DNA from: a virus | Strand: one strand, 5' to 3' | Length of the DNA: 31,014 nt | Virus record (IMG/VR): IMGVR_UViG_3300042887_001790 | Coordinates: 1-31,014 of that record | Part shown: one piece after another, positions 1-7,086 of the stretch | How positions within the stretch are numbered: position 1 is the first letter of the stretch | Layout of the letters: the number at the start of each line of letters is the position of its first letter | Translations under genes and position numbers: made by a program | Notes under the pieces: generated by a model | Seen by the model: the letters and a program-made list of their open reading frames with translations, nothing else | Databases searched by the model: none | Told to the model about the DNA's origin: nothing

Positions 1-1
1 A

Positions 2-838
2 GACAACACACAGGTTTTGATGTCCTCCATCTTTGCACAGCAACGGGACATCGGTGCAATTGACGAACATCTTGTGCGGCATATGGTGTTGAACACCTAT
101 CGTATGTACCGCAAGAAGTTCTTCCGTGAATACGGGGAATTGGTTATCTGTCAGGACGGTGGAGCGTCTTGGCGGCGTGAATACTTCCCCATGTACAAGG
201 CAAAGCGCAGGGCTGACCGCAAGGAGAACCCCGAGCAGTGGGAGCGGTTCTACGGTATCATCAACACCATCCGCGATGAAGTCGCGGAAAACTTCCCGTA
301 CAGGAACATGATTGTGCAGGGCTGCGAAGCCGATGACATCATTGCATTCCTGACAAAGCGATACGCTCCCACCGAGAAGGTTCTCATCTTGAGTGGGGAC
401 AAGGATTTCGGTCAACTGCAACTACATCCTGGCGTGGATCAGTATTCTCCTCTGCTGAAGAAGTTCATCACGGTGGAGAATCCCAAGCAGTATCTGCTTG
501 AACACATCATCAAGGGAGACTCTTCTGATGGTGTTCCAAACATTCTTTCTGACGATGATTCATTCGTGGACGAGTCCAAGCGACAGAAGCCTGTGACGAA
601 GAAGCGAATGGAAGAAATCTTGGAGTTCTACGCCGATACAGGCAATATTCCGACAAAGTATTCCGCTAATTGGAATCGCAACAAGACGCTGATTGACTTG
701 CTGCACATTCCTGCGGAGTACGAAGAAAGAATTGAATCGGAGTGGAATAAACCTTTTACCCCTTCTCGCGCCAAGATTCTCAACTACATGATTGAGAAGG
801 GACTACGCAACCTGATTGAGGACATCGGAGATTTCTGA
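2..838 (+). CDS. rnh: RNase H-like 5'-3' exonuclease (T4 Rnh family), 5' end missing
   Basis: Flap/RNA-primer removing 5' nuclease of the T4 RNase H / FEN family, which removes Okazaki primers behind the phage replisome. The frame is open from base 2 (residues DNTQVL, then MSSIFAQQ), so the true start lies left of the window; a TTG at 17 and ATG at 20 are internal. Visible family motifs: QDGGASWRREYFPMYKAKRR (metal-binding D plus the basic R/K helix), GCEADDIIAF (acidic pair), LSGDKDFGQLQ, and GDSSDGVPNI, which binds DNA through the helix-hairpin-helix region. The roughly 279 visible residues approach the 305 aa of T4 Rnh, so only a short N-terminus is lost. The stop is 2 nt before the next ATG, suggesting one operon with the clamp genes. 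Confidence 0.9.
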   Translation, partial: DNTQVLMSSIFAQQRDIGAIDEHLVRHMVLNTYRMYRKKFFREYGELVICQDGGASWRREYFPMYKAKRRADRKENPEQWERFYGIINTIRDEVAENFPYRNMIVQGCEADDIIAFLTKRYAPTEKVLILSGDKDFGQLQLHPGVDQYSPLLKKFITVENPKQYLLEHIIKGDSSDGVPNILSDDDSFVDESKRQKPVTKKRMEEILEFYADTGNIPTKYSANWNRNKTLIDLLHIPAEYEERIESEWNKPFTPSRAKILNYMIEKGLRNLIEDIGDF

Positions 839-840
839 AA

Positions 841-1031
841 TGAGCAGAAGCAATGACTGGAGCGAATACGACCGCGATCCTAGTGCGAGAAAGGCGCGTA
901 AAAGCGTAGAGCGCAAGCACAAGAGCGCGCGGCGGCACGATGAAAAGCAGCAACTCAAGGACTACATGAACGATATGAACGCAAGACGAAAGGACTTTAA
1001 TTATGACGAGTACGAAGACAATGACGAGTAA
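841..1031 (+). CDS. small highly charged hypothetical protein (63 aa)
   Basis: Family not recognised. The ATG lies 2 nt after the rnh stop; an in-frame extension upstream to 816 would overlap rnh and is less likely. The first two thirds are rich in Arg/Lys (RKARKSVERKHKSARRHDEK) and the tail is acidic (DEYEDNDE), so it is probably soluble with a helical basic segment. It overlaps the proposed clamp start at 1003 in another frame. Its position just before gene 45 recalls the small 45.x ORFs of T4, but I see no sequence basis to equate them. Confidence 0.6.
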
Positions 1032-1500
1032 TTCCACTACCATCTCAAAGCGGACTCTTGAAATCCTCAAGAACTTCGCGTCTATCAACTCTGGCATCAT
1101 CGTGAACGAGGGCAACACCCTGAACACTCTGTCGTCCACGAAGAATATTCTTGCGGAAGCCAAGGTTGGCGAGACTTTCACGAAGTCGTTTGCCATTTGG
1201 GACTTGAACAAGTTCCTTGGAACCGTGAGCCTGTTCAAGGATCCAGAGTTCGTGTTTGAGGAGAACTACATCACAGTAAAGAGCGGTAAGTCCAGTGTGC
1301 GATACTACTACTGCGACCCGAAGTTGGTGACTTCCACAAGCAAGAAGATTGCTATGCCGTGGTGCAGTTTGACCTCACCGCAAAGGATTTTGCGGACATC
1401 ATCAAGGCAGCGTCCGTGCTTCAGGTTGGACACCTGTGCGTCCGCTCGTCTGCTGACGGTTCCAAGATTGAACTTGCCGCCACGGACAAGGGTGATGTGA
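1003..1500 (+). CDS. 45: sliding clamp gp45, N-terminal part (frame broken near 1356)
   Basis: First half of the T4-type trimeric sliding clamp, which tethers gp43 to DNA. Residues SKRTLEILKNFASINSG match T4 gp45 SKDTTALLKNFATINSG in register, followed by AEAKVG, the FAIWDLNKFLG strand and YYCDPKLV. Homology ends at KKIAMP (codons to about 1356); the rest to the stop at 1500 (WCSLTSPQ... onward) is out-of-frame noise. The real continuation is in the next frame from about 1359. The start at 1003 has AAAGGA about 8 nt upstream; ATG 1021 is an alternative. T4 gp45 is 228 aa, and the two pieces together make about that length. Either the gene is mutated or the assembly lost bases. Confidence 0.8.
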   Translation: MTSTKTMTSNSTTISKRTLEILKNFASINSGIIVNEGNTLNTLSSTKNILAEAKVGETFTKSFAIWDLNKFLGTVSLFKDPEFVFEENYITVKSGKSSVRYYYCDPKLVTSTSKKIAMPWCSLTSPQRILRTSSRQRPCFRLDTCASARLLTVPRLNLPPRTRVM

Positions 1501-1703
1501 CTTCCAACTTCTATTCTCTTGTGGTGGGAGACAACACTTCGGGAGCCACATTTGAGTTCATCTTTGATGTGGAAAACCTGAAGATCCTGCCTGGCGACTA
1601 CACCGTTGCCATTTCCGAGAAGGTTGTTTCGTCCTTCTCCAACAAGAATGAACCGCTGACCTATTGGATTGCTCTGAACGCTGACTCTACCTACGAGGCT
1701 TGA
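1359..1703 (+). CDS. 45: sliding clamp gp45, C-terminal part (separated by a frameshift)
   Basis: Second half of the clamp, in a different frame from the first. VVQFDLTAKDFADIIKAASV aligns with the T4 second domain start (AVTEIKAEDLQQLLRVSRGL), followed by FEFIFDVENLKILPGDYTV (T4 FNFIINMANMKMQPGNYKL) and the C-terminal end YWIALNADSTYEA (T4 YVVALEADSTHDF). The GTG at 1359 is only the first possible start in the open frame; I see no good ribosome site for it, so independent translation is doubtful. Only about two residues seem to be missing at the junction. The stop at 1703 is 3 nt before gp44. Confidence 0.8.
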   Translation: MVQFDLTAKDFADIIKAASVLQVGHLCVRSSADGSKIELAATDKGDVTSNFYSLVVGDNTSGATFEFIFDVENLKILPGDYTVAISEKVVSSFSNKNEPLTYWIALNADSTYEA

Positions 1704-1706
1704 TTC

Positions 1707-2660
1707 GTGACTACAACTGAAACCGTGAAGGGTCTTTGGGTTGAGAAGTACCGCCCACAGACCGTGGAAGACTGCATTTTGCCAACGGAAACGCATGAGA
1801 GTTTCATGCGGATGGTTGAACGGGGAGAACCACAGAACCTCCTGTTGTCGGGAGGACCAGGCTGTGGCAAGACCTCCGTGGCAAAGGCACTCTGCAATGA
1901 TCTTGGTTGTGACACCATGATCATCAACTGCTCCGAGGATGGCAACATTGACACCCTCCGCACGAAGATTCGCAGTTTCGCTTCCACCGTGTCCTTGACC
2001 GATGGGGTCAAGAAGGTCGTGATCTTGGACGAGTTTGACTATTCAAACGCACAGTCCACTCAACCCGCCCTTCGCGGTTTCATTGAAGAGTTTGCGGACA
2101 ACTGCCGCTTCATCCTGACTTGCAACTTCAAGAACAGGGTGATTGAGCCGCTGCACTCACGATGCACCTGCATTGATTTCCGCATTCCCTCCAAGGAGAA
2201 GCCTGCTCTTGCGGTGAAGTTCCTGAAGCGGGCAGCGGAAATCCTTGAAGCGGAGGGGGTGCAGTACGATGAGAAGGTGGTAGCCCAACTCATTATGAAG
2301 TACTTCCCCGATTTCCGCCGTACCCTGAACGAATTGCAGCGGTACGCCGTGAGCGGCAAGATTGATGTGGGCATCCTGAACAGCGTGGGTGATGTGGCTG
2401 TGAAGGAGTTGATCAAGCACATGAAGTCCAAGGATTTCGGTGCTGTCCGCAAGTGGGTGGTGGAGAACTTGGACAACGATCAGACTCGCATCTTCCGTGC
2501 GATCTACGACAGCCTGTACGAAACTGCGGAGTCTGGCTCCATTCCTCAAGCCATTCTTGTGCTTGGCGACTATCAGTACAAGGCAGCGTTTGCAGCCGAC
2601 CATGAGATCAATCTCACGGCGTGTCTTGTGCAGTTGATGATGGAGGTGAAGTTCAAGTAA
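1707..2660 (+). CDS. 44: clamp loader large subunit gp44 (AAA+ ATPase)
   Basis: Motor subunit of the T4-type clamp loader (gp44 with gp62), which opens and loads gp45 using ATP. At 317 aa it is close to T4 gp44 (319 aa). Visible: WVEKYRPQTVEDCILP at the N-terminus, Walker A GGPGCGKT (residues 49-56), Walker B VVILDEFD (104-111), the arginine-finger SRC motif (151-153), and a gp44-like collar segment (KYFPDFRRTLNELQRY; T4 KNFPDFRKTIGELDSY). The start is GTG, 3 nt after the clamp stop. The stop overlaps the next ATG by 1 nt (TAATG), implying translational coupling. Confidence 0.95.
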   Translation: MTTTETVKGLWVEKYRPQTVEDCILPTETHESFMRMVERGEPQNLLLSGGPGCGKTSVAKALCNDLGCDTMIINCSEDGNIDTLRTKIRSFASTVSLTDGVKKVVILDEFDYSNAQSTQPALRGFIEEFADNCRFILTCNFKNRVIEPLHSRCTCIDFRIPSKEKPALAVKFLKRAAEILEAEGVQYDEKVVAQLIMKYFPDFRRTLNELQRYAVSGKIDVGILNSVGDVAVKELIKHMKSKDFGAVRKWVVENLDNDQTRIFRAIYDSLYETAESGSIPQAILVLGDYQYKAAFAADHEINLTACLVQLMMEVKFK

Positions 2661-2926
2661 TGGCACGGAATCGCAGCGTCCGAAAAGGTAGAGTGTTCAA
2701 GGATTTCAAGGACAGGCGGGAGTATCAGACACCTATAGATCCTGCTGATTTTCCTGATCCCCCGCACTATTCCATAATGCCAGAAGATGTGCGGCAGATG
2801 ATGAAGCAGGACATATCAAAAATGACACGATCCGAACTTGATGCGATGATGCGTACCAACAAGCAATACTTGAAGGAATACAACAAGAAAACCAATGTCA
2901 GGAAGACCCGATGTCGCACCAACTGA
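2660..2926 (+). CDS. hypothetical protein between gp44 and gp62 (88 aa)
   Basis: Family not recognised. The ATG at 2660 shares its A with the gp44 stop codon, and the end overlaps the gp62 start (2911) by 16 nt, so the ORF is tightly coupled on both sides. Composition is basic at both ends (MARNRSVRKGRVFKDFKDRR and NKKTNVRKTRCRTN), with a Pro/Asp-rich linker (PIDPADFPDPPHYSIMP) and a probable helix in the middle. In T4 genes 44 and 62 are adjacent, so this ORF interrupts a normally contiguous pair. The in-frame opening at 2621 lies inside gp44 and is not a likely start. Confidence 0.65.
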   Translation: MARNRSVRKGRVFKDFKDRREYQTPIDPADFPDPPHYSIMPEDVRQMMKQDISKMTRSELDAMMRTNKQYLKEYNKKTNVRKTRCRTN

Positions 2927-3303
2927 CTGATTATTTGAATGCCATCAATGTGAACAAGGAACCGCTCTTGGACGAGAGCGAGTCGTACACGAAGCAATCG
3001 TATCCCCCGTTCGTGGTGACGCGCTGCTTGTCATATTTCCCCGACACCCTGTTCGCCGCGAACGAGATGAACATCCGCCCCCACTTGGATTCAAAAATGC
3101 ACTTTGACTTCCTGCGGGGTGCAGTGCGTCCTCGCAAGCGGTTCTCCAAGTGGCTGAAGCGGGAGGAAGACACCCGTGTGGCGGCTCTGACGGAATACTA
3201 CGGCATCTCCACACGGAAGGCGCGGGAAGCCCTCTCCGTGCTGTCTGAAGAGGATGTGGAGGAGATACTTGCGGCGGTGGATAAGGGTGGAAAGCGGCGT
3301 TGA
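2911..3303 (+). CDS. 62: clamp loader small subunit gp62
   Basis: Non-ATPase subunit of the clamp loader, partner of gp44. I recognise the short marine-phage form by LTDYLNAIN near the N-terminus, PPFVVTRCLSYFPDTLFAANE, FDFLRGAVRPRKRFSKWLK and the C-terminal YYGISTRKAREALSVLS. At 130 aa it is shorter than T4 gp62 (187 aa), as I recall for marine T4-like phages. The start lies inside the preceding small ORF with no separate leader, so translation is probably coupled. The TGA stop is immediately followed by TCTAAATA, a possible promoter for regA. Confidence 0.85.
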   Translation: MSHQLTDYLNAINVNKEPLLDESESYTKQSYPPFVVTRCLSYFPDTLFAANEMNIRPHLDSKMHFDFLRGAVRPRKRFSKWLKREEDTRVAALTEYYGISTRKAREALSVLSEEDVEEILAAVDKGGKRR

Positions 3304-3311
3304 TCTAAATA
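3304..3311 (+). promoter_or_regulatory. possible late-promoter-like box (TCTAAATA) before regA
   Basis: TCTAAATA follows the gp62 stop directly and resembles the T4 late box TATAAATA at 6 of 8 positions. It lies 37 nt before the regA ATG, in one of the few intergenic gaps of the block. RegA is not a typical late gene, so this may be coincidence. Confidence 0.25.
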
Positions 3312-3348
3312 GTTCCGTGTCTGTTCAATATTTGGGAGTGAACGCAAC

Positions 3349-3786
3349 ATGGAACAAAACGAACGCTACATTGACCTTGAGACAACCGATCTGCTTGAGG
3401 TCACGCTACAGAAACCTGATGACTTCTTGAAAGTCCGTGAAACGCTGACCCGCATTGGCGTATCGTCCCGAGCCGAAAAGAAGTTGTGGCAGTCCTGCCA
3501 TATCCTCCACAAGAAGGGCAAGTACTACATTGTCCACTTCAAGGAGATGTTTGCGCTTGATGATCTACCCACCTCCATCAACACCGAAGACACGGGACGG
3601 CGCAACACCATTGCGTGTCTGCTTGAGGAGTGGGGCTTGGTCAAGATCGTGGACAAAGCCAAGATCACGGACAAGGTTCCGCTGAACAAAATAAAGATCC
3701 TGCCCTTCAAAGAGAAGGGCGAGTGGGAATTGTGTCCTAAATACCATATAGGACGGTCAAAGAAGACCATGAAGCCCGAAGAGTGA
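3349..3786 (+). CDS. regA: RegA translational repressor
   Basis: RNA-binding protein that represses translation of several early T4 mRNAs by covering their initiation regions. The core matches T4 RegA closely: LEVTLQKPDDFLKVRETLTR (T4 IEITLKKPEDFLKVKETLTR), QSCHILHKKGKYYIVHFKEM, RRNTIACLLEEWGLVKIV and EWELCPKYHIG. It is 145 aa, longer than T4 RegA (122 aa) by about 14 N-terminal residues and a basic C-terminal tail. The ATG at 3349 has GGGAG about 11 nt upstream. A perfect 7-bp inverted repeat (3702-3708 with 3714-3720) lies within the 3' part. In T4 gene 43 follows regA directly; here a 21-kb accessory region begins instead. Confidence 0.93.
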   Translation: MEQNERYIDLETTDLLEVTLQKPDDFLKVRETLTRIGVSSRAEKKLWQSCHILHKKGKYYIVHFKEMFALDDLPTSINTEDTGRRNTIACLLEEWGLVKIVDKAKITDKVPLNKIKILPFKEKGEWELCPKYHIGRSKKTMKPEE

Positions 3787-3802
3787 ACAACGGAGATTTA
3801 TA

Positions 3803-4504
3803 ATGAACCTAGTGATCAAGTTCCCCACCCGCAATCGTCCCGACAAGTTCAAGGCTGTGTTTACGCGCTATCTTACCTTCCTCAGTGGACGGCATGATGT
3901 GCGTTTCATCGTCACGATGGACGAAGACGATCCCACGATGAACAACCCAGAGATGCAGCAGTGGTTTGCCACTCGCGCACAGAACGCACAGATTGAGTGC
4001 TTCTACGGCAACTCCAAGAGCAAGATTGAGGCTTGCAACGCGAACCTAGAGGGCGTGGACGGCGATGTGCTGCTTCTTGCGTCCGATGACATGGTTCCCG
4101 TTCAGATGGGTTACGATGACATCATTGCCAAGTGCTACGAGCAGGCTTTTCCTGACTACGATGGCGCAATCAAGTTCTGGGATGGACTACGCCCAAAGGA
4201 AGACCTGCTGATGACACTCACTGTCATGGGCTTCCCGCTGTACAAGCAGTTTGGCTATATCTACAATCCTGAATACAAGTCCGTGTACTGCGACAACGAG
4301 CAGACACAGGTTTGCGCTGCGCTGAACAAACTGCGCCGATGCGACCTGTGCATTATTCAGCACCAGTGGAGCGGAGAGCCGTGGGACGAACTCCATGCAA
4401 GGAATGAGAACAAGGAAATGTATGGTGTGGACGGTGAAACCTTCAAGCGGCGCGCCGCAAACAAGTTTGATATGGAGGTAATGTTCAATGCAACAACTCG
4501 CTAA
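3803..4504 (+). CDS. glycosyltransferase-like protein (GT-A fold, family 2-like)
   Basis: Probable GT-A enzyme that moves a sugar from a nucleotide donor. It opens with VIKFPTRNRPDKF, a typical first strand with a basic loop. FIVTMDEDDP gives the second strand, and GDVLLLASDDMVP (acidic pair near residues 95-96) is the metal/nucleotide site. No membrane segment is evident. The start has GGAG about 7 nt upstream within GGAGATTTATA, an 11-nt leader repeated before the gene at 14738. Base use is core-like. The end overlaps the following methyltransferase (ATG 4488) by 17 nt. Acceptor and sugar are not predictable. Confidence 0.7.
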   Translation: MNLVIKFPTRNRPDKFKAVFTRYLTFLSGRHDVRFIVTMDEDDPTMNNPEMQQWFATRAQNAQIECFYGNSKSKIEACNANLEGVDGDVLLLASDDMVPVQMGYDDIIAKCYEQAFPDYDGAIKFWDGLRPKEDLLMTLTVMGFPLYKQFGYIYNPEYKSVYCDNEQTQVCAALNKLRRCDLCIIQHQWSGEPWDELHARNENKEMYGVDGETFKRRAANKFDMEVMFNATTR

Positions 4505-5117
4505 AATAGACCACTACTGGCAAGATCCGATGTTTGAGGAGGGATATTTCACCTATCCCAATCTTTATTTTGCTGCGGTTCGTCACTTTCCGACCAACAG
4601 TCATTTTGTGGAGGTTGGTTGTTGGAAGGGACGCTCTGCTGCATTCATGGCGGTAGAAATTCACAATTCAGGGAAGTCTATTCAGTTTGATTGTGTGGAT
4701 ACATGGAACGGAAGTGTCACAGAAGAGCCACATCAAAATGATTCGTGGGTGAAATCAGGAACTCTATACGAACGGTTCTTGTCAAACACCGACCGTGTAA
4801 AGCATATCATCACACCAAAGCGCGGAGATTCAGTTGAAGTCGCTAGCACATATGAAGATAATTCGTTGGATTTTGTTTTCATAGACGGCGATCATCGTTA
4901 TGAGTGTGTAAAAGCAGATATAGAAGCGTGGTTGCCAAAGATGAAGTCAGGAAGCATATTGGCTGGTCACGATTACGGATGGTGCGAAGATGTCCGTAGA
5001 GCAGTCCATGAAGTTTTGGGAGAAGGTACCGATTCATACACAGATCGTTATGGAATAGGTTACAAGTCATACGATGATCCTTGGGGCGAAGGCTGCTGGA
5101 TCATAAACATTGATTGA
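4488..5117 (+). CDS. SAM-dependent class I methyltransferase, copy 1
   Basis: Methyltransferase_24-like enzyme, common in sugar and antibiotic O-methylation. The SAM-binding strand and loop are HFVEVGCWKGRSAAFMA (from residue 39); an acidic residue follows in FDCVDTW; and LDFVFIDGDHRYECVKAD (from residue 128) with GSILAGHDYG gives the later strands. Length is 209 aa. The start overlaps the preceding glycosyltransferase. It is a paralogue of the next gene, with which it shares FEEGYFTYPNLY/FEEGWFTYPNLY and the end DPWGEGCWI. A loop near the C-terminus (SYTDRYGIGYKSYD) is absent from copy 2. Base use is more AT-rich than the flanking glycosyltransferases, suggesting transfer. Substrate unknown, probably a glycan. 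Confidence 0.8.
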   Translation: MQQLAKIDHYWQDPMFEEGYFTYPNLYFAAVRHFPTNSHFVEVGCWKGRSAAFMAVEIHNSGKSIQFDCVDTWNGSVTEEPHQNDSWVKSGTLYERFLSNTDRVKHIITPKRGDSVEVASTYEDNSLDFVFIDGDHRYECVKADIEAWLPKMKSGSILAGHDYGWCEDVRRAVHEVLGEGTDSYTDRYGIGYKSYDDPWGEGCWIINID

Positions 5118-5125
5118 GGAAAATC

Positions 5126-5185
5126 ATGCCAGTATCAGCAAGTAAAATAACGGAGACTATGTTCAATGTCACAGCAACCAATTAA
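5126..5185 (+). pseudogene. fossil 5' end of the downstream glycosyltransferase gene
   Basis: The first codons, MPVSASKI, match the intact gene start at 5759 (MPVPASEI), including the preceding GAGGA. The frame then runs into the second methyltransferase copy and stops at 5185 (19 codons). This is what a tandem duplication leaves when the repeated unit ends just inside the next gene. It is probably not functional as a protein, although its SD and ATG could still attract ribosomes. Confidence 0.7.
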
Positions 5186-5750
5186 TCATTTTTGGCAAAA
5201 CTCCATGTTTGAGGAAGGGTGGTTTACCTATCCTAATTTGTATTCCCATATGGTTGGTATATTTCCTTCCAATAGTCATTTTGTTGAGGTTGGTTCCTGG
5301 AAGGGACGATCTGCTGCATTCATGGCAGTAGAGATTCATAATTCAGGAAAGAGTATTCGTTTTGATTGTGTTGATCCGTGGAATGATCTTGATCCACATC
5401 CATTAATTCAAAATGATCCGTGGGTGCAGAGCGGAAAATTGTACGATAAGTTTTTGTTCAACATTGATAAAGTGAAACACATCATCACCGCAAAGCGCGG
5501 CGAGTCCATTTCTATAGCAAATGAATACAACGATAAATCACTAGATTTTGTCTTTATTGATGGTGATCACCGATACGAATGTGTCAAGGCAGACATTGAG
5601 GCTTGGCTACCAAAGGTCAAGCCTGGTGGTATTTTAGCGGGACACGATTATGGGTGGAATGATGTTACTAGGGCAGTACAAGAAGTATTAGGAACAAAAG
5701 TTAAATCAGATCCTTGGGGCGAAGGCTGCTGGATCACAAACATTGATTGA
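5166..5750 (+). CDS. SAM-dependent class I methyltransferase, copy 2
   Basis: Second copy of the Methyltransferase_24-like enzyme (194 aa). It keeps HFVEVGSWKGRSAAFMA, FDCVDPWND, LDFVFIDGDHRYECVKAD and GGILAGHDYGW, so the SAM pocket looks intact. It differs from copy 1 in the acceptor-side segment after VDPW and lacks the extra C-terminal loop, hinting at a different acceptor. The start ATG follows CGGAGACT by about 6 nt. AT-rich like copy 1. It probably acts on a sugar of the glycan made by the island. Confidence 0.8.
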   Translation: MSQQPINHFWQNSMFEEGWFTYPNLYSHMVGIFPSNSHFVEVGSWKGRSAAFMAVEIHNSGKSIRFDCVDPWNDLDPHPLIQNDPWVQSGKLYDKFLFNIDKVKHIITAKRGESISIANEYNDKSLDFVFIDGDHRYECVKADIEAWLPKVKPGGILAGHDYGWNDVTRAVQEVLGTKVKSDPWGEGCWITNID

Positions 5751-5758
5751 GGACAATT

Positions 5759-6397
5759 ATGCCAGTACCAGCAAGTGAAATCAAGTTCAGCATTCTGATT
5801 CTGTCCATCCCTTCCCGCTTTGAGTCGCTGAAGGCGGCGGTTAATCACCTACAGGAACAAGCCGATGCCACGGGGCAGGGCAAGTCTGTTGAGATTCTTG
5901 TGCTGCTTGACAACAAGTCCAAGAGCATTTCCGAGAAGCGCAATGACCTCCTGCAAATGGCACGGGGCAAGTACATCGCTTTCTTGGATGACGATGATGC
6001 GGTCAGCAAGGACTACATGAGCGCGATCCTGAAGGCTATTGACGAGAACGATGTGGACTGTATCTCGTTCAATCAGTGGTGCAGTATCAACGGCGAACCG
6101 ATGGATGTGGAGTTCGGCATCGGTAATCCTCACGGACAGTTGTGGCGTGACGAGGACGGATTCCTTGGCGACATCAAGCGTCCACCTTATCATATGTGCG
6201 TGTGGCGGCGAGATATCGCGGTGAGCGAGGCTTTCAATTCCGTGTATGGAGCCAACGGTCAGTCCACGGAAGACATTGACTGGCTCATGCGTCTGTATCC
6301 CAAGATTCAGACCGAGCATCACATCCCTGATGCCCTGCATGGCTATATTTACAACTCAAAGACCACGGAATCGCTAGTTCCGCAGGATCAGCAGTGA
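5759..6397 (+). CDS. family 2 glycosyltransferase (GT-A)
   Basis: Probable family 2 glycosyltransferase of 212 aa. Visible are FSILILSIPSRFESL (first strand), EILVLLDN, the SISEKRNDLLQMARGKYIAF signature, and the acidic cluster DDDD (residues 77-80) that would hold metal and nucleotide sugar. STEDIDWLMRLY may supply the catalytic acid of the C-terminal half. ATG 5759 is chosen over the upstream in-frame codon at 5747 because its first codons are duplicated at 5126 with the same upstream GAGGA. The stop overlaps the next gene's GTG. Core-like base use. Confidence 0.8.
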   Translation: MPVPASEIKFSILILSIPSRFESLKAAVNHLQEQADATGQGKSVEILVLLDNKSKSISEKRNDLLQMARGKYIAFLDDDDAVSKDYMSAILKAIDENDVDCISFNQWCSINGEPMDVEFGIGNPHGQLWRDEDGFLGDIKRPPYHMCVWRRDIAVSEAFNSVYGANGQSTEDIDWLMRLYPKIQTEHHIPDALHGYIYNSKTTESLVPQDQQ

Positions 6398-7086
6398 AGG
6401 TAATCTCCTACAGCCTGTGGGGAGACAACCCCACATATACGGTCGGTGCCGTTCGCAACGCGGATCTGGCGGCGCAACTGTTCCCTGATTGGACTTGCGT
6501 GTTTTACTGCTTTCAGTCCGTTCCTGCCGAAATAATCGCGCAGTTAGAATCTCGTCCGAATGTGCTTGTGCGGCGGGTAGAGGGTGATTACAATACCGCA
6601 GACAGCCGTGGTATGTTCCACCGTTTCCTTCCCGCAGACGAAGAGGGCGTAGAGTGCATGATGAGCCGCGATACAGATTCCCGTCTGTCTGAGCGTGAGC
6701 GGCTGGCGGTGGACGCTTGGATTGCCAGTGGAGCGGATCTCCATGTGATGCGCGACCATCCGTATCACGGGGTTCCCATGCTTGGCGGTATGTGGGGCGT
6801 GAAGGGCGGCAAACTCAAGGGGATTGCCCGTGACATGGAAGAGTTTCAGCCGAGCAGCGACAAGGGACAGGACCAGTCGTTCCTGTGGGAATGGGTTTGG
6901 GACAAGGTAAAGGACGGCGAACTGGCGGTCTGCGTTCACGATCCTTTCTTTCAGAAGTCTCCATTCCCCGATGGCGCAAAGCGCGGAGAAGAAAATGGTG
7001 GCGTGTGGTTTGTCGGACAGGTCTTTGATGAAAACGACAAATACAACAGCCAAAGTGATTTAGACATGGTGAAAGGACAACCGTAA
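6394..7086 (+). CDS. putative glycosyltransferase-like protein with DTD motif
   Basis: Not assigned to a named family with certainty. The start MKVISYSLWGDNPTY and the first Rossmann-like strands resemble GT-A enzymes, and MSRDTDSRLSERER carries a DxD-type motif (residues 93-95). HPYHGVPMLGGMWGVKGG and GQDQSFLWEWVW follow, as often seen in phage and bacterial sugar-cluster proteins of this size (230 aa). The start is GTG in a GTGA overlap with the previous stop. Core-like GC; the next gene marks a sharp shift to AT-rich sequence. Confidence 0.6.
   Translation: MKVISYSLWGDNPTYTVGAVRNADLAAQLFPDWTCVFYCFQSVPAEIIAQLESRPNVLVRRVEGDYNTADSRGMFHRFLPADEEGVECMMSRDTDSRLSERERLAVDAWIASGADLHVMRDHPYHGVPMLGGMWGVKGGKLKGIARDMEEFQPSSDKGQDQSFLWEWVWDKVKDGELAVCVHDPFFQKSPFPDGAKRGEENGGVWFVGQVFDENDKYNSQSDLDMVKGQP

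Larger units (their letters stand above)
4481..5781 (+). repeat. diverged tandem duplication carrying a methyltransferase gene
   Basis: Two adjacent copies of a unit of roughly 0.65 kb. Copy 1 begins at 4481 and copy 2 at 5159, both with ATGTTCAATG. Each contains a methyltransferase gene, and each ends with a TTGATTGAGGA-type junction plus the first codons of the downstream glycosyltransferase. Those codons are intact at 5759 and fossil at 5126. The copies have diverged mostly at third codon positions, so the event is not recent. Confidence 0.8.

Noticed and set aside
1320-1361. Programmed -1 ribosomal frameshift in gp45
   Set aside because: No clear slippery heptamer or downstream pseudoknot was found, the homology needs extra missing residues at the junction, and T4 gp45 is not made by frameshifting.
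3702-3720. Rho-independent terminator in regA
   Set aside because: GCCCTTC/GAAGGGC is a perfect 7-bp stem with a 5-nt loop, but no T-run follows and it lies in coding sequence.
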